A stretch of 64,000 nucleotides of DNA from JADJPO01 sp963724535 (lineage in GTDB: Bacteria; Actinomycetota; Actinomycetes; Actinomycetales; Kineosporiaceae), in assembly GCA_963724535.1 (NCBI GenBank), contig CAVRVD010000002.1, forward strand, positions 240,059 to 304,058, given 5' to 3'. The translations under genes and the position numbers were made by a program. Each line of letters starts with the position of its first letter. The stretch's first letter is position 1. The notes beneath the pieces were generated by a model. It was not told where the DNA came from. It was given only the letters and a program-made list of their open reading frames with translations, and did no database searches. Shown piece after piece: positions 1 through 8,778 of the stretch.

Positions 1-972
1 CAGACGCTGACCCTGGCCAAGGGGCTGAACGCAGGTCTGCGGCGCGCGATGGAGGCCGACCCCAAGGTCCTGGTGATGGGTGAGGACGTCGGGCCGCTCG
101 GCGGGGTCTTCCGGATCACCGACGGACTGCAGAAGGACTTCGGCGACGAACGGGTGGTGGATACCCCGCTGGCCGAGTCCGGAATACTCGGGACGGCGAT
201 CGGCCTGGCCCTGCGTGGCTACCGGCCCGTGTGCGAGATCCAGTTCGACGGGTTCATCTATCCCGCCTTCGACCAGATCACCTCCCAGCTGGCCAAGATG
301 CACTACCGCTCCGGCGGGAAGCTGCGGCTGCCGGTGGTGGTCCGGGTGCCCTACGGCGGCGGCATCGGTGCGGTCGAGCACCACAGTGAGAGCCCGGAGG
401 CTTACTTCGCGCACACGGCTGGGCTGCGGGTGGTCAGCTGCGCCACGCCGAACGACGCGTACTGGATGATCCAGCAGGCCATCGCTCGAGACGACCCGGT
501 GCTGTTCTTCGAGCCGAAGCGCCGCTACTGGGACAAGGGCGAGGTGAACCTGGACATGGCACCTGGGCCGATGGACGTCGCCCGGGTGGTGCGGTCGGGC
601 ACGCACCTGACCCTGGCCGGCTACGGCCCGATGGTGCGGACCTGCCTGGACGCCGCGAACGCCGCCGCGGAGGAGGGGATCTCGCTCGAGGTCGTCGACC
701 TGCGCTCGCTGTCCCCGCTCGACGTCCCGACGCTGACCGAGTCGGTGGGCCGCACCGGGCGGCTGGTCGTCGTCCATGAGGCCTCCACCTTCCTCGGGAT
801 CGGCGCCGAGGTCGCCGCCCAGGTAGCCCAGGAGTGCTTCTTCCAGCTGGAGGCGCCCGTGCTGCGGGTCGGCGGCTACCACACCCCGTACCCGGCCAGC
901 CGGGTGGAGGAGACCTACCTGCCCGACCTCGACCGGGTGCTCGACGCCGTCGACCGTGCGCTGGCCTACTGA
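1..972 (+). CDS. bkdB: 2-oxo-acid dehydrogenase E1 component, beta subunit (5' truncated by window edge)
   Basis: This is the beta subunit of the thiamine-diphosphate-dependent E1 of a branched-chain 2-oxo-acid or pyruvate dehydrogenase complex; it decarboxylates the 2-oxo acid together with an alpha subunit. The reading frame is already open at base 1 (QTLTLAKGLN), so only a few N-terminal residues and the start lie outside the window. Family hallmarks are visible: the GEDVG motif, the DTPLAES segment and the transketolase C-terminal domain with VVHEAS. It ends 69 bases before the E2 gene on the same strand, so they very likely form one operon, with the alpha subunit expected just upstream. 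The sequence resembles the mycobacterial BkdB/PdhB proteins, but branched-chain versus pyruvate specificity cannot be decided from this gene alone. Confidence 0.93.
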   Translation, partial: QTLTLAKGLNAGLRRAMEADPKVLVMGEDVGPLGGVFRITDGLQKDFGDERVVDTPLAESGILGTAIGLALRGYRPVCEIQFDGFIYPAFDQITSQLAKMHYRSGGKLRLPVVVRVPYGGGIGAVEHHSESPEAYFAHTAGLRVVSCATPNDAYWMIQQAIARDDPVLFFEPKRRYWDKGEVNLDMAPGPMDVARVVRSGTHLTLAGYGPMVRTCLDAANAAAEEGISLEVVDLRSLSPLDVPTLTESVGRTGRLVVVHEASTFLGIGAEVAAQVAQECFFQLEAPVLRVGGYHTPYPASRVEETYLPDLDRVLDAVDRALAY

Positions 973-1041
973 GTCCCGCGCTGCACCGCCGGTCGTGGCT
1001 GCACACGGCATCGAGTCCGTCGAACTGGAGAGGACCCGTTG

Positions 1042-2490
1042 ATGGTGAAGGAGTTCCGGCTACCAGACGCCGGCGAAGGGCTGACCGAGGCCGAGATCGT
1101 CTCGTGGAAGGTCAAACCCGGTGACGTCGTCGCGATCAACGACATCATCGTCGAGATCGAGACCGCCAAGTCGTTGGTCGAGCTGCCCTCCCCGTTCGCC
1201 GGGGTGGTCGCCGAACTGCTGGTGCCGGAGGGCGCGACCGTCCCGGTCGGAACGCCGATCATCGCCGTCCGCTCCGGCGACGCCGACCGGGCCGACACCG
1301 GCACCGACGGCGGGCCTGGCGCCGAGCCGGCCCTGTCTGAGCAAGCCCTGTCTGAGCAAGCACTGTCTGAGCAAGCACTGTCTGAGCAAGCACTGTCTGA
1401 GCAAGCACTGAGCACCGAACCCGCGGCACCGCAACGCACACCGGTGCTGGTCGGCTACGGGCCGGTGAGCGGACCGGCCGTGCAGCGGCGCCGCCGACGG
1501 ACCGGCGCCTCGGACCGCGCGCCGACCCGGCCGGTGGGCGACCCGGCCCCGGTCGCACCGGTCGACGGCGCGGCCGAGGCCGAGCGAGCGGCCGCTTCGC
1601 TCACCCCGCAGGCCCGTCCGCTGGCCAAGCCACCGGTCCGCAAGCTGGCCAAGGACCTCGGCATCGACCTGGCCACGCTGATCCCGAGCGGGACCGATGG
1701 TGTGATCAGCCGCGCCGATGTCGAGGCGGCCGCCGCGGGGCCGGCGAGCGCCCTCCGGTCGGTTGGCACCGCGGCGGGTGCGGGGCACCGCGAAACCCGC
1801 TTGCCGGTCAAGGGTGTCCGAAGGATGACTGCCCAGGCCATGGTGGCCAGTGCGTTCAGCGCGCCGCATGTCACCGAGTGGGTGCAGGTCGACGTCACCC
1901 GGTCGATGAAGCTGGTCGAGCGGCTGCGCGGCGACGCGCGTTTCGAGGGCCTCACGGTCTCCCCGTTGACCCTGGTCGCCAAGGCACTGCTGGTGGCGGT
2001 CACTCGCAACCCCGGGGTCAACGCCTCCTTCGACGCCGACGCCGCGGAGCACGGTGAGATCGTCACCAAGCACTACGTGAACCTCGGGATCGCCGCGGCC
2101 ACGCCGCGGGGACTGGTCGTCCCGGTGATCCGGGACGCGGACCGGATGGGACTGCGCGGCCTCGCCGAGGCGATCTCGACCCTCGCGGCCACTGCCCGGG
2201 CCGGCAGGACGCCACCCTCTGACATGACCGGCGGCACGATCACGATCACCAACGTCGGGGTGTTCGGCGTCGACGGTGGCACCCCGATCATCAACCCGGG
2301 GGAGGCGGCGATCCTGGCCGTCGGCCAGGTCGCCCGCCGGCCCTGGGTGCACAGGGGGAAGGTCAGACCCCGGTGGGTGACCACGCTGGCGTTGAGCTTC
2401 GACCACCGGATCGTGGACGGTGAGCTCGGCAGCCGGGTACTCGCCGACGTCGCCGCGGTGCTCACCGACCCGGCCACGGCGCTGGCCTGA
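1042..2490 (+). CDS. bkdC: Dihydrolipoamide acyltransferase (E2) of 2-oxo-acid dehydrogenase complex
   Basis: This is the E2 core enzyme, which carries the acyl group on a lipoyl lysine and passes it to CoA. Domain order is an N-terminal lipoyl domain (about residues 2-77, swinging-arm lysine near 43 in EIETAKSLVE), a linker, a peripheral-subunit-binding domain (about 195-230, VRKLAKDLGIDL), a second linker and the C-terminal catalytic domain ending in DHRIVDG with the active-site histidine. ATG at 1042 is chosen because GGAGAGGA lies 7-8 bases upstream; a TTG one codon earlier is less likely. It follows the E1-beta gene directly. The linker behind the lipoyl domain contains five tandem LSEQA units (separate entry). 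There is a single lipoyl domain, as in BkdC rather than multi-lipoyl SucB/DlaT forms. Confidence 0.93.
   Translation: MVKEFRLPDAGEGLTEAEIVSWKVKPGDVVAINDIIVEIETAKSLVELPSPFAGVVAELLVPEGATVPVGTPIIAVRSGDADRADTGTDGGPGAEPALSEQALSEQALSEQALSEQALSEQALSTEPAAPQRTPVLVGYGPVSGPAVQRRRRRTGASDRAPTRPVGDPAPVAPVDGAAEAERAAASLTPQARPLAKPPVRKLAKDLGIDLATLIPSGTDGVISRADVEAAAAGPASALRSVGTAAGAGHRETRLPVKGVRRMTAQAMVASAFSAPHVTEWVQVDVTRSMKLVERLRGDARFEGLTVSPLTLVAKALLVAVTRNPGVNASFDADAAEHGEIVTKHYVNLGIAAATPRGLVVPVIRDADRMGLRGLAEAISTLAATARAGRTPPSDMTGGTITITNVGVFGVDGGTPIINPGEAAILAVGQVARRPWVHRGKVRPRWVTTLALSFDHRIVDGELGSRVLADVAAVLTDPATALA
1331..1405 (+). repeat. Five tandem 15-bp repeats inside the E2 gene, encoding (LSEQA)5
   Basis: The unit CYMTGTCTGAGCAAG occurs five times head to tail. 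The only variation is at one base: CCCTG in the first two copies and CACTG in the last three. The repeat stays in frame and lengthens the flexible linker after the lipoyl domain. Near-identity of the copies suggests recent slippage, so copy number may vary between strains. Confidence 0.95.
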
Positions 2491-2544
2491 CCCGGGCGGT
2501 GAGAGCAGGGTGAGGGGTCCCGGAGTGGGGGTGCCACCGCAACG

Positions 2545-4071
2545 ATGACCACGACCCGTGACCCAGTGCCGGGCCGTTCCGCGGCCACCTTCGACACCAC
2601 CGCACCGGCGACCGGCGCCGTGGTGGGCACCTTCGAGGTGATGGACGCCGCCCGCATCGCTGCGGTCACCGCACGCGCCCGTGACGGTTTCGTCTGGTGG
2701 TCAGCGCTCGGCACCCGGCACCGGCAGTGGGCGCTGCTGGCCTGGGCGGCGACGATCTGGGATCGCTGTGACGAGCTGGTCGCCACGGTCCACGCCGAGA
2801 ACGGCAAACCCGAGGACGACGCCGTCCTCGAGATCGTCATGGCCCTGGAGCACCTTCGTTGGGCGGCCCGCAACGCCGGCCGGGTGCTCGCCACCCGCCG
2901 CCTCCGCCCGTCCCTGCTCACCCTCAACCACGCCACCTGGGTGCACCGGCGCCCGCTGGGGGTGGTCGGCGTGATCGGGCCGTGGAACTACCCCGTCTAC
3001 ACCCCGATGGGCTCCATCGGCGGGGCGCTGGCGTCCGGGAACGCGGTGGTGTTCAAGCCGAGCGAGCACACCACCGGCGTGGGGGCCCACCTGGTCGACT
3101 CCTTCCACCGCGCCGTGCCGGAGGCCCCGGACGGCGTGCTCAGCCTGGTCACCGGGGACGGCACCTCCGGGGCAGCGCTGTGCGCCGCCGGGCTGGACAT
3201 GATCGCGTTCACCGGGTCGACCGGCACCGCCCGGCTGGTGATGACGGCGTGCGCCGCCACGCTGACCCCGCTGGTCCTGGAGTGCGGTGGCAAGGACGCC
3301 GCGGTGGTGCTGCCGGACGCCGATCTGCGCGCGGCTGCTCGGGCGATCGCCTGGGGCGGGATGTCCAACGCCGGGCAGACCTGCGTGGGCATCGAGCGGG
3401 TCTATGTCGACCGCACGGTGCACGACGCGTTCGTCGAGGCGCTGCGCGCCGAGCTGGACGGCGTCCGGCCCGGCTCGGACCCCGGTGCCCACTACGGGCC
3501 GATGACGACGGCTGAGCAGGCCGACCTCGTCCGCCGGCACGTTGCCGACGCCCTGGCCCGCGGCGGCCGAACCCTCGACGGTGCAAAGGTTCCCGGCCCC
3601 GGCCGCTACCTGGATCCCGTCGTCCTGCTCGGGGTGGACGAGGACAGCCTCGCCGTCGCCGAGGAGACGTTCGGGCCGACCCTGACCGTCACCGCCGTCG
3701 ACGATGTCGACGAGGCGGTCCGCCGGGTCAACGGGCATCGCTACGGCCTGGCCGCCGCGGTGTTCGGCGGCCCGGACGCCGAGCAGGTGGCCGGGCGCCT
3801 CGACGTGGGGATGGTCAGCGTGAACGCCGCGGTCACCTTCGCCGGCATCCCAGCAGCACCGTTCGGCGGGCGCCGCGACAGCGGGTTCGGCCGGGTGCAC
3901 GGCGCCGACGGTCTGCGGTCGTTCACCTGGGCGCAGACCGTGGCCCGGCAGCGGTTCGCCGTGCCGGGTCTGGACATCGCGACCCTGCGCCGCTCCGGGT
4001 TCACCCGGCGGGCGGTGCGGTTCCTCGCGGGCCGGCTGAACCGCCGGCCGTCGGGCCCGCCGCCGGACTGA
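2545..4071 (+). CDS. NAD(P)-dependent aldehyde dehydrogenase family protein
   Basis: This 508-residue protein oxidises an aldehyde to the acid with NAD(P). The catalytic Asn148 (PWNYP), general base Glu246 (LECGGKD) and nucleophile Cys280 (GQTCVG) are all present, and the length is normal for the superfamily. The closest named groups by eye are succinate-semialdehyde and benzaldehyde-type dehydrogenases, but the substrate cannot be assigned. ATG at 2545 begins 54 bases after the E2 gene on the same strand, so co-transcription is possible. The last 71 bases overlap the 3' end of the convergent acetoacetate-decarboxylase-like gene. The C-terminal 40 residues form a basic, low-conservation tail. 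Confidence 0.9.
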   Translation: MTTTRDPVPGRSAATFDTTAPATGAVVGTFEVMDAARIAAVTARARDGFVWWSALGTRHRQWALLAWAATIWDRCDELVATVHAENGKPEDDAVLEIVMALEHLRWAARNAGRVLATRRLRPSLLTLNHATWVHRRPLGVVGVIGPWNYPVYTPMGSIGGALASGNAVVFKPSEHTTGVGAHLVDSFHRAVPEAPDGVLSLVTGDGTSGAALCAAGLDMIAFTGSTGTARLVMTACAATLTPLVLECGGKDAAVVLPDADLRAAARAIAWGGMSNAGQTCVGIERVYVDRTVHDAFVEALRAELDGVRPGSDPGAHYGPMTTAEQADLVRRHVADALARGGRTLDGAKVPGPGRYLDPVVLLGVDEDSLAVAEETFGPTLTVTAVDDVDEAVRRVNGHRYGLAAAVFGGPDAEQVAGRLDVGMVSVNAAVTFAGIPAAPFGGRRDSGFGRVHGADGLRSFTWAQTVARQRFAVPGLDIATLRRSGFTRRAVRFLAGRLNRRPSGPPPD

Positions 4072-4765
4072 CCGGTCCGCGCTCGACCCGGATCCCGAAT
4101 CTGATGTCGGCGTCGGTGAGCGCCAGCGAGCCGAGCGGCGCCCGCCCGGTGAGGAAGCCCAGCGGCCCCTCGGGGGCGAAGTCCCACCGCGCCCGCAGCG
4201 TTCGCGGCCGGGCGGTGATCCGGTTGGCGGCGACCACCCACCGGCCGCCGTCCCACTGCGCGGTGACCAGCGGCAGCCGCACCCGGGTGGGCACGACCCG
4301 CCGTCCGGGCTCGGCGGTCAGTTCGGCGACTGCACGTCCGTCGGCCGCCAGGGCCACCGCCGTCGGCGGGCCGGGGCTGCCGGTGACCGTCAGCCTCCCC
4401 TTCGGGATCGCCCACAGCTGCCGCCCGCCGACCCTCGAGGCCTCGGAGGTCACCCAGATCAGCGGGATCGACACCTCCGGTCGCCACCGGTGCCGCCTCC
4501 GGCTCCGCACCGCGAGGGCGACCAGCAGCTCGTCGTAGCGCAGCACACCGCCCTCCAGGTAGCGGATGAACGCGGCGCCGACGACCGCCCGCCCGGCCAC
4601 CGTCAGCGGGGTTCGCTGCGGCGGGACCTGGGCCGTCGCCGCATCCGGCAGCCGGGCGGGGGGGACCGCGAAGACCGACAGCAGCAGGACGCCGTGCAAC
4701 GACCACGGTTCGGGCGGGTAGGCCACCCCGTCGGGGTCGCGGGGCCAGTCGGCCGGCGCCGTCAT
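4001..4765 (-). CDS. Acetoacetate decarboxylase family protein
   Basis: The 254-residue protein belongs to the acetoacetate decarboxylase-like fold. A lysine in WAIPKGRL (Lys122) sits in the context where the Schiff-base lysine of the family is expected, and the segment RYDELLVAL is typical. Many actinobacterial members are not proven decarboxylases, so the reaction is uncertain. The C-terminal 20-30 residues (Pro/Gly-rich) overlap the end of the aldehyde dehydrogenase gene on the other strand and are probably disordered. Its ATG at 4765 overlaps the stop of a very short upstream ORF in ATGA arrangement. Confidence 0.75.
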   Translation of the reverse strand: MTAPADWPRDPDGVAYPPEPWSLHGVLLLSVFAVPPARLPDAATAQVPPQRTPLTVAGRAVVGAAFIRYLEGGVLRYDELLVALAVRSRRRHRWRPEVSIPLIWVTSEASRVGGRQLWAIPKGRLTVTGSPGPPTAVALAADGRAVAELTAEPGRRVVPTRVRLPLVTAQWDGGRWVVAANRITARPRTLRARWDFAPEGPLGFLTGRAPLGSLALTDADIRFGIRVERGPVSPAAGPTAGGSAGPRGTAPPAG

Positions 4766-4905
4766 CGCCTCTGATCCCGCTCCGCCGTCGACATCGCCCG
4801 CTCCGTGAGCGCGGTGATCGTCAGCGGCATGTCGGCCAGGTCGTGCAGCCCGCCGCCCGGGACACGCCGTCGATCACTAGCAGGATCACCGTTTGCCCCG
4901 GTCAT
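4762..4905 (-). CDS. Very short ORF coupled to the acetoacetate-decarboxylase-like gene, possibly a remnant
   Basis: A 47-codon frame whose stop overlaps the next start as ATGA, the pattern of translational coupling seen throughout this genome. The product (ending ALTERAMSTAERDQRR) has no domain that I recognise and no good ribosome site. It may be a genuine small protein, the 3' remnant of a deleted gene, or chance. Confidence 0.3.
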   Translation of the reverse strand: MTGANGDPASDRRRVPGGGLHDLADMPLTITALTERAMSTAERDQRR

Positions 4906-5084
4906 CGCCGGGGCAGCGCTCGCGCTCGGCGTTGGGGACATGGTCCTTCCTCGGGTCCGCGAACCGGCGGGGCGGGGGCTGGGCCGGGGTGCTTCGATTG
5001 ACGCACCCGGGACGGGCGCGGGCAAGCCGGTACCCCGGTGCCGACAGCCGGTGCCGATCGCAGGGACGGGTGATCGGAGGGACG

Positions 5085-5918
5085 GTGAGCGAGGCGAACG
5101 CCGACCGGCTCGTGGCCGGGCTGCGGGTGCGCCGGCGCGGCAGCGGCGAGCCGGCGGTGCTGCTGCACGGGGTCGGCAGCCGGCTCGAGGTGTTCGAGCC
5201 GGTCACCGAGCTGCTCGCCGGACATCTCGACGTGATCGCCGTCGACCTGCCCGGCTTCGGGGCCAGCCAGCCCGCGGCGGCCGGCGACGGCGGGGTGGTC
5301 GCGCTGGCCGACGCGGTGGAGCGGCTGCTTGCGGCGCTCGGGTTGGGCCGGGTGCACCTGGTGGGCAGCTCGATGGGCGGCGGCATCGCCCTTGAGCTGG
5401 CCGGGCGGGACCGGGCCCGCAGCGTCACCGCCTTCGCCCCCATCGGCATGTGGCGCCGTCCCGGTCTGCTCTGGTGCCGGACCCTGATCAGCTCGGCCCG
5501 TCGCCTCGCCCGCGTGGTCCGGCCGGTGCTGCCCGCGCTGTTGGCCACTCGTGGCGGGCGCGCCGGGGTGCTCGCCGCCTTCTACGGCCACCCACTCGGG
5601 GTGCGGGTCGAGCGGGGTCGGGCGGACATCGAGGCCTTCGTCGCCGCACCGGGCACCCACGCCGCCCTACGCGGGTTCGGCCACTGGCGGGTTCCGCCTC
5701 CAGGTGTCCTCGCAGGCGTACCGATCACCGTGGTCTGGGGTGCGCGCGACGTGGTGCTTCCGATGCGTACCCAGGCGGCCCGGGCCCGCCGGCTGCTGCC
5801 CGCCGCCCGGCACCTGCAGCTGCCGGGCTGCGGCCATCTGCCGTTCCCCGACGACCCCGCCGCCTGCCTGAGCGCCGTGCTCCGCACCGTGGATGAAGCC
5901 CGAACGAGTGCCGACTGA
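5085..5918 (+). CDS. Alpha/beta-fold hydrolase
   Basis: The 277-residue cytoplasmic hydrolase has the complete catalytic triad context: oxyanion loop LHGVGS, nucleophile elbow GSSMGG (Ser96), the acid in VWGARDVVLP and the histidine in GCGHLPFPDDP. Start GTG 5085 follows GGAGG by 4 bases; an in-frame GTG at 5070 is an alternative. Length and motifs fit ester or C-C bond hydrolases of the MhpC/haloperoxidase-like group; the substrate is unknown. A Baeyer-Villiger-type monooxygenase gene converges on it, and esters made by such enzymes are commonly cleaved by hydrolases, which is only suggestive. Confidence 0.85.
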   Translation: MSEANADRLVAGLRVRRRGSGEPAVLLHGVGSRLEVFEPVTELLAGHLDVIAVDLPGFGASQPAAAGDGGVVALADAVERLLAALGLGRVHLVGSSMGGGIALELAGRDRARSVTAFAPIGMWRRPGLLWCRTLISSARRLARVVRPVLPALLATRGGRAGVLAAFYGHPLGVRVERGRADIEAFVAAPGTHAALRGFGHWRVPPPGVLAGVPITVVWGARDVVLPMRTQAARARRLLPAARHLQLPGCGHLPFPDDPAACLSAVLRTVDEARTSAD

Positions 5919-5940
5919 CCCAGTGCCGACTGACCCAGTG
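5907..5940 (+). repeat. 15-bp tandem repeat spanning the hydrolase stop codon
   Basis: AGTGCCGACTGACCC occurs twice in direct succession, followed by the first four bases of a third copy. The hydrolase stop TGA (5916-5918) lies in the first copy, so slippage here would not alter the protein much. No function is apparent. Confidence 0.85.
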
Positions 5941-6031
5941 CTGCGCCCGGATGAGGCCGGGAGTTCACCACAACCGGCGGGCGCCGGTCCGGCAGCAGGG
6001 TCCACGGGGGGTTGTGGTGAATGCCCGGCCG

Positions 6032-7507
6032 TCATCGGCGGGTCGCGGGTGTCGTCGCCGGGGGGTGCACGTGGTAGTCGCTCAGATCGAACCGTGTGGT
6101 GCGGCGGGCGTACTCCCGGGCCATGCCCGGCCAGTTGGCGACGATGCGCCCGTTCGGCGCCCGGTACCAGCTGGTGCAGGCGGCCCACACCGAGCGGGAC
6201 AGCCGGGACTGGATCTCCCTGTCATAGCGGTCCTCGACGTCGGCGCGGACCTCGAGCGCCCCGCCGCGGTTCGCGGACAGGATCCGGGCCGCCTGCACGA
6301 TGTACCTCGCCTGGGCCTCCAGGAAGTACACGACCGAGGTGTTCCCGGTGTTCGTGTTCGGTCCATAGACCAGGAACAGGTTGGGGAAGCGCGGGACGGT
6401 GATGCCGAGGTATGCACGCGAGCCCTCGGCCCACACCTCGGCCAGCTTCGTGCCGTCCCGACCGGTGACCTGCATCGGCGCGACCAGGTCGACGGCGTCG
6501 AACCCGGTGCCGAGGGCCAGCACGTCCGCCGGGTGGGTCCGGCCGTCGGTCGTGCGCACCCCGTCGTTGGTGACCCGCTCGATACCGGTGGTGATCAGGT
6601 CGACGTTCGGATGCTGCAGGGCCGGGTACCAGCTGCTGGTGAAGAGCACTCGCTTGCAGCCGAAGGGATGGTCGGGCTCCACCGCCGCCCGCAGCGCCGG
6701 GTCGCGCACGGCAAGGCGGCGCTGGGCGGTGGACACCGCGCGGACGGCATGGTGCATGACCGGGTTGCCGGTCACCGCCAGACCCATCGCCTGGGTCACC
6801 GCCCAGGTGCCCCCACGGGCGGCCAGCACCGTGCGTGGCCACCGCCGCCCGGCCGCTCGTCGCACCGGCCCGTAGCGCCGGTCGAGCTTGGGCAGCGTCC
6901 ACGGCGCCGAGCGCTGGAACACGGTGACCCGGGCGGCGTCTCGGGCGATCTGCGGCACGAGCTGGATCGCGCTGGCGCCGGTCCCGACCACGGCGACCCG
7001 GCGATCGTGGACCTCGACGTCGGGGGTCCACCACGCGGTGTGCACGGCCCGACCGTCGAAGTCCGCCAGGCCGGGCAGGTCCGGCAGCCTCGGCCGGGAC
7101 AGCTGGCCCACGGCGACCACCAGCAGGTCGGCCACGTACTCCTCGCCGGGGGCGGTGCGCACGCTCCAGGTCCGGTCGGCCTCGTTCCAGGCGGCCGAGG
7201 TCACCTCGCAGTCCAGACGCAGCCGGCGGCGCAGGTCGAAGGCGTCGACCACACCCTCCAGGTAGGCGGCGATCTCCGCGCGTGGCGGGAACCGCCGCGA
7301 CCAGTCCGGGTTCAGCGCGAAGGAGTAGGAGTAGAGCGGTGCCGGGATGTCGCAGCAGGCGCCGGGGTAGTCGTTGTCCCGCCACACCCCCCCCACGCCG
7401 TCCCGGGCCTCGAGCACTCTCAGGTCCTGAACACCCGCCTGGACGAGCCGGACGGCGGCGGCGATGCCGCCGAACCCCGCGCCGACCACGACCACGCGCA
7501 GCACCAT
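6032..7507 (-). CDS. Flavin-containing monooxygenase, Baeyer-Villiger type
   Basis: This 491-residue FAD/NADPH enzyme likely inserts oxygen into ketones or hydroxylates small substrates. It has an N-terminal FAD Rossmann motif GAGFGG (residues 9-14), the Baeyer-Villiger fingerprint FxGxxxHxxxW exactly (Phe150 to Trp160) and a second NADPH Rossmann motif GTGASA (175-180). Start ATG 7507 is preceded by GGGAGG four bases away; the frame extends further upstream without a ribosome site. It is the last gene of a compact minus-strand operon after the membrane protein at 7528-8124. Fingerprint families include phenylacetone and cyclohexanone monooxygenases; the substrate here is not readable. Confidence 0.9.
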   Translation of the reverse strand: MVLRVVVVGAGFGGIAAAVRLVQAGVQDLRVLEARDGVGGVWRDNDYPGACCDIPAPLYSYSFALNPDWSRRFPPRAEIAAYLEGVVDAFDLRRRLRLDCEVTSAAWNEADRTWSVRTAPGEEYVADLLVVAVGQLSRPRLPDLPGLADFDGRAVHTAWWTPDVEVHDRRVAVVGTGASAIQLVPQIARDAARVTVFQRSAPWTLPKLDRRYGPVRRAAGRRWPRTVLAARGGTWAVTQAMGLAVTGNPVMHHAVRAVSTAQRRLAVRDPALRAAVEPDHPFGCKRVLFTSSWYPALQHPNVDLITTGIERVTNDGVRTTDGRTHPADVLALGTGFDAVDLVAPMQVTGRDGTKLAEVWAEGSRAYLGITVPRFPNLFLVYGPNTNTGNTSVVYFLEAQARYIVQAARILSANRGGALEVRADVEDRYDREIQSRLSRSVWAACTSWYRAPNGRIVANWPGMAREYARRTTRFDLSDYHVHPPATTPATRR

Positions 7508-7527
7508 GGGTCCTCCCACCGAGTCGA

Positions 7528-8124
7528 TCAGCGCCACCTGCGCAGCAGCGCCCGGACACCAAGTGCCCAGCCGGCCAGGGAGATGGCCATCCACGCCCCC
7601 CAATGGCGTCGGGCCAGCGGATGGGCGAACCGGGACAGCCCGGTGGCGACCAGCCCGACACCGACGACCCGGCTGCCGCGCGCGGCGCCGGCCCCTGCGG
7701 CGACCTGAGCCAGCGTCAGGTCGGTGGCCGCCGCCTCGGCCGCATACACCTTGACCGGAACGGCGTTGAACAGCTGCCGCCAGAACGCCCTGGCGCCTTC
7801 GGCTGCCAGCTGTGACCGCACCTCGGTGGACATCCGCGACGTGGTCATCGGCAGCGGAGGACGGACCCCTCGACGCCGCAACCAGGCATGGGTCACCACC
7901 CCGGCGACCGAGCCCGCGGCCAGCGCCACCGCATGACGTGGCGTGCGACGTGGCGCGGCGGCGCCGATCACGGCGAGCTCCATCTCGGCGATCACCGGCC
8001 AGCTCAACGCCTCGGCGAAGCCCCAGCAGAAGGCGACGGCGGTCCCGCGTGGCGAGTCCGCCAGGGCTGCGACCTCTCGCCAGGTGGCGCCGGCCGGGTC
8101 CTCCGGCGAGACGGGTCTGGTCAC
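7528..8124 (-). CDS. Small integral membrane protein of unknown function
   Basis: The 198-residue protein has two or three hydrophobic stretches (around residues 27-60, 62-75 and a C-terminal segment near 175-195). The N-terminal part (AFCWGFAEALSWPVIAEM) looks loosely like small YqaA/DedA-type membrane proteins, but I would not assign it. Its ATG overlaps the plsC-like stop (ATGA), which places it firmly in the phospholipid operon. Function unknown. Confidence 0.7.
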   Translation of the reverse strand: MTRPVSPEDPAGATWREVAALADSPRGTAVAFCWGFAEALSWPVIAEMELAVIGAAAPRRTPRHAVALAAGSVAGVVTHAWLRRRGVRPPLPMTTSRMSTEVRSQLAAEGARAFWRQLFNAVPVKVYAAEAAATDLTLAQVAAGAGAARGSRVVGVGLVATGLSRFAHPLARRHWGAWMAISLAGWALGVRALLRRWR

Positions 8125-8768
8125 GGCGGCTCCTCCAGCAGCCTCAACACTGTCTCACGCGTCCGGCCGGCCAGCACTCGCGCGGCCTGGTGATCGGTCG
8201 TGAGCGCTTCGGGCGGAACCGGTTCGGCGAACCGCACCGCCACCCGGCCGCGCCGGATGCGGCCGTGCTTGGGGAACACCGCCGCGGTCCCGACGATCGC
8301 CGTGGGCACCAGTGGGACACCGAGCTCGGCCGCCAGCCGCATTGCGCCGGAGTGGAACGGCCCGACGCTGCTGTCCACGGACCGGGTGCCCTCGGGGAAG
8401 ACGATCACCACCCCACCGTCCGCGATCGCCGGTCGGGCCGCGCGCCGAAGCGCGGCGTAGGCGCCTGACCCGTCGCGATGCAGCGGGATCACCGAGACCA
8501 CCGAGGTCACCGCGATCCGTCGCCACCGCCCGGCCAGCCAGTAGTCGGCGGCGGCCGCCAGCACCGGTCGGCACGCCGCGGGAAGCGCCGCAAGCAGTGC
8601 TGCGGTGTCGGCGTGGCTGGTGTGGTTCGCGACCAGGACCGCGGGACCGCGTGGCGCGGCACCGGTCACGACCAGAGGCCCGGCCATCCGCCACACGCCA
8701 CGCCACAGCCAGCGCCGCAGCACCGAACCGTGGCGGGATGCCCCGCGGTCCGGGTGCCGCACAGTCAT
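8121..8768 (-). CDS. 1-acyl-sn-glycerol-3-phosphate acyltransferase-like protein (PlsC family)
   Basis: The 215-residue membrane-associated acyltransferase carries the two signature blocks of the family: the catalytic NHxxxxD (NHTSHAD, His49/Asp54) and the FPEGTRS phosphate-binding motif. It would acylate lysophosphatidate or a related lysolipid. It is encoded 10 bases behind a CdsA-like gene and overlaps the next membrane protein gene, so it belongs to a lipid head-group or phospholipid-building operon. Confidence 0.88.
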   Translation of the reverse strand: MTVRHPDRGASRHGSVLRRWLWRGVWRMAGPLVVTGAAPRGPAVLVANHTSHADTAALLAALPAACRPVLAAAADYWLAGRWRRIAVTSVVSVIPLHRDGSGAYAALRRAARPAIADGGVVIVFPEGTRSVDSSVGPFHSGAMRLAAELGVPLVPTAIVGTAAVFPKHGRIRRGRVAVRFAEPVPPEALTTDHQAARVLAGRTRETVLRLLEEPP

Positions 8769-8778
8769 CGGCTGGGCC

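Noticed and set aside
1331..1405. CRISPR-like array
   Set aside because: The units are directly abutting 15-mers without spacers and lie in frame inside the E2 gene.
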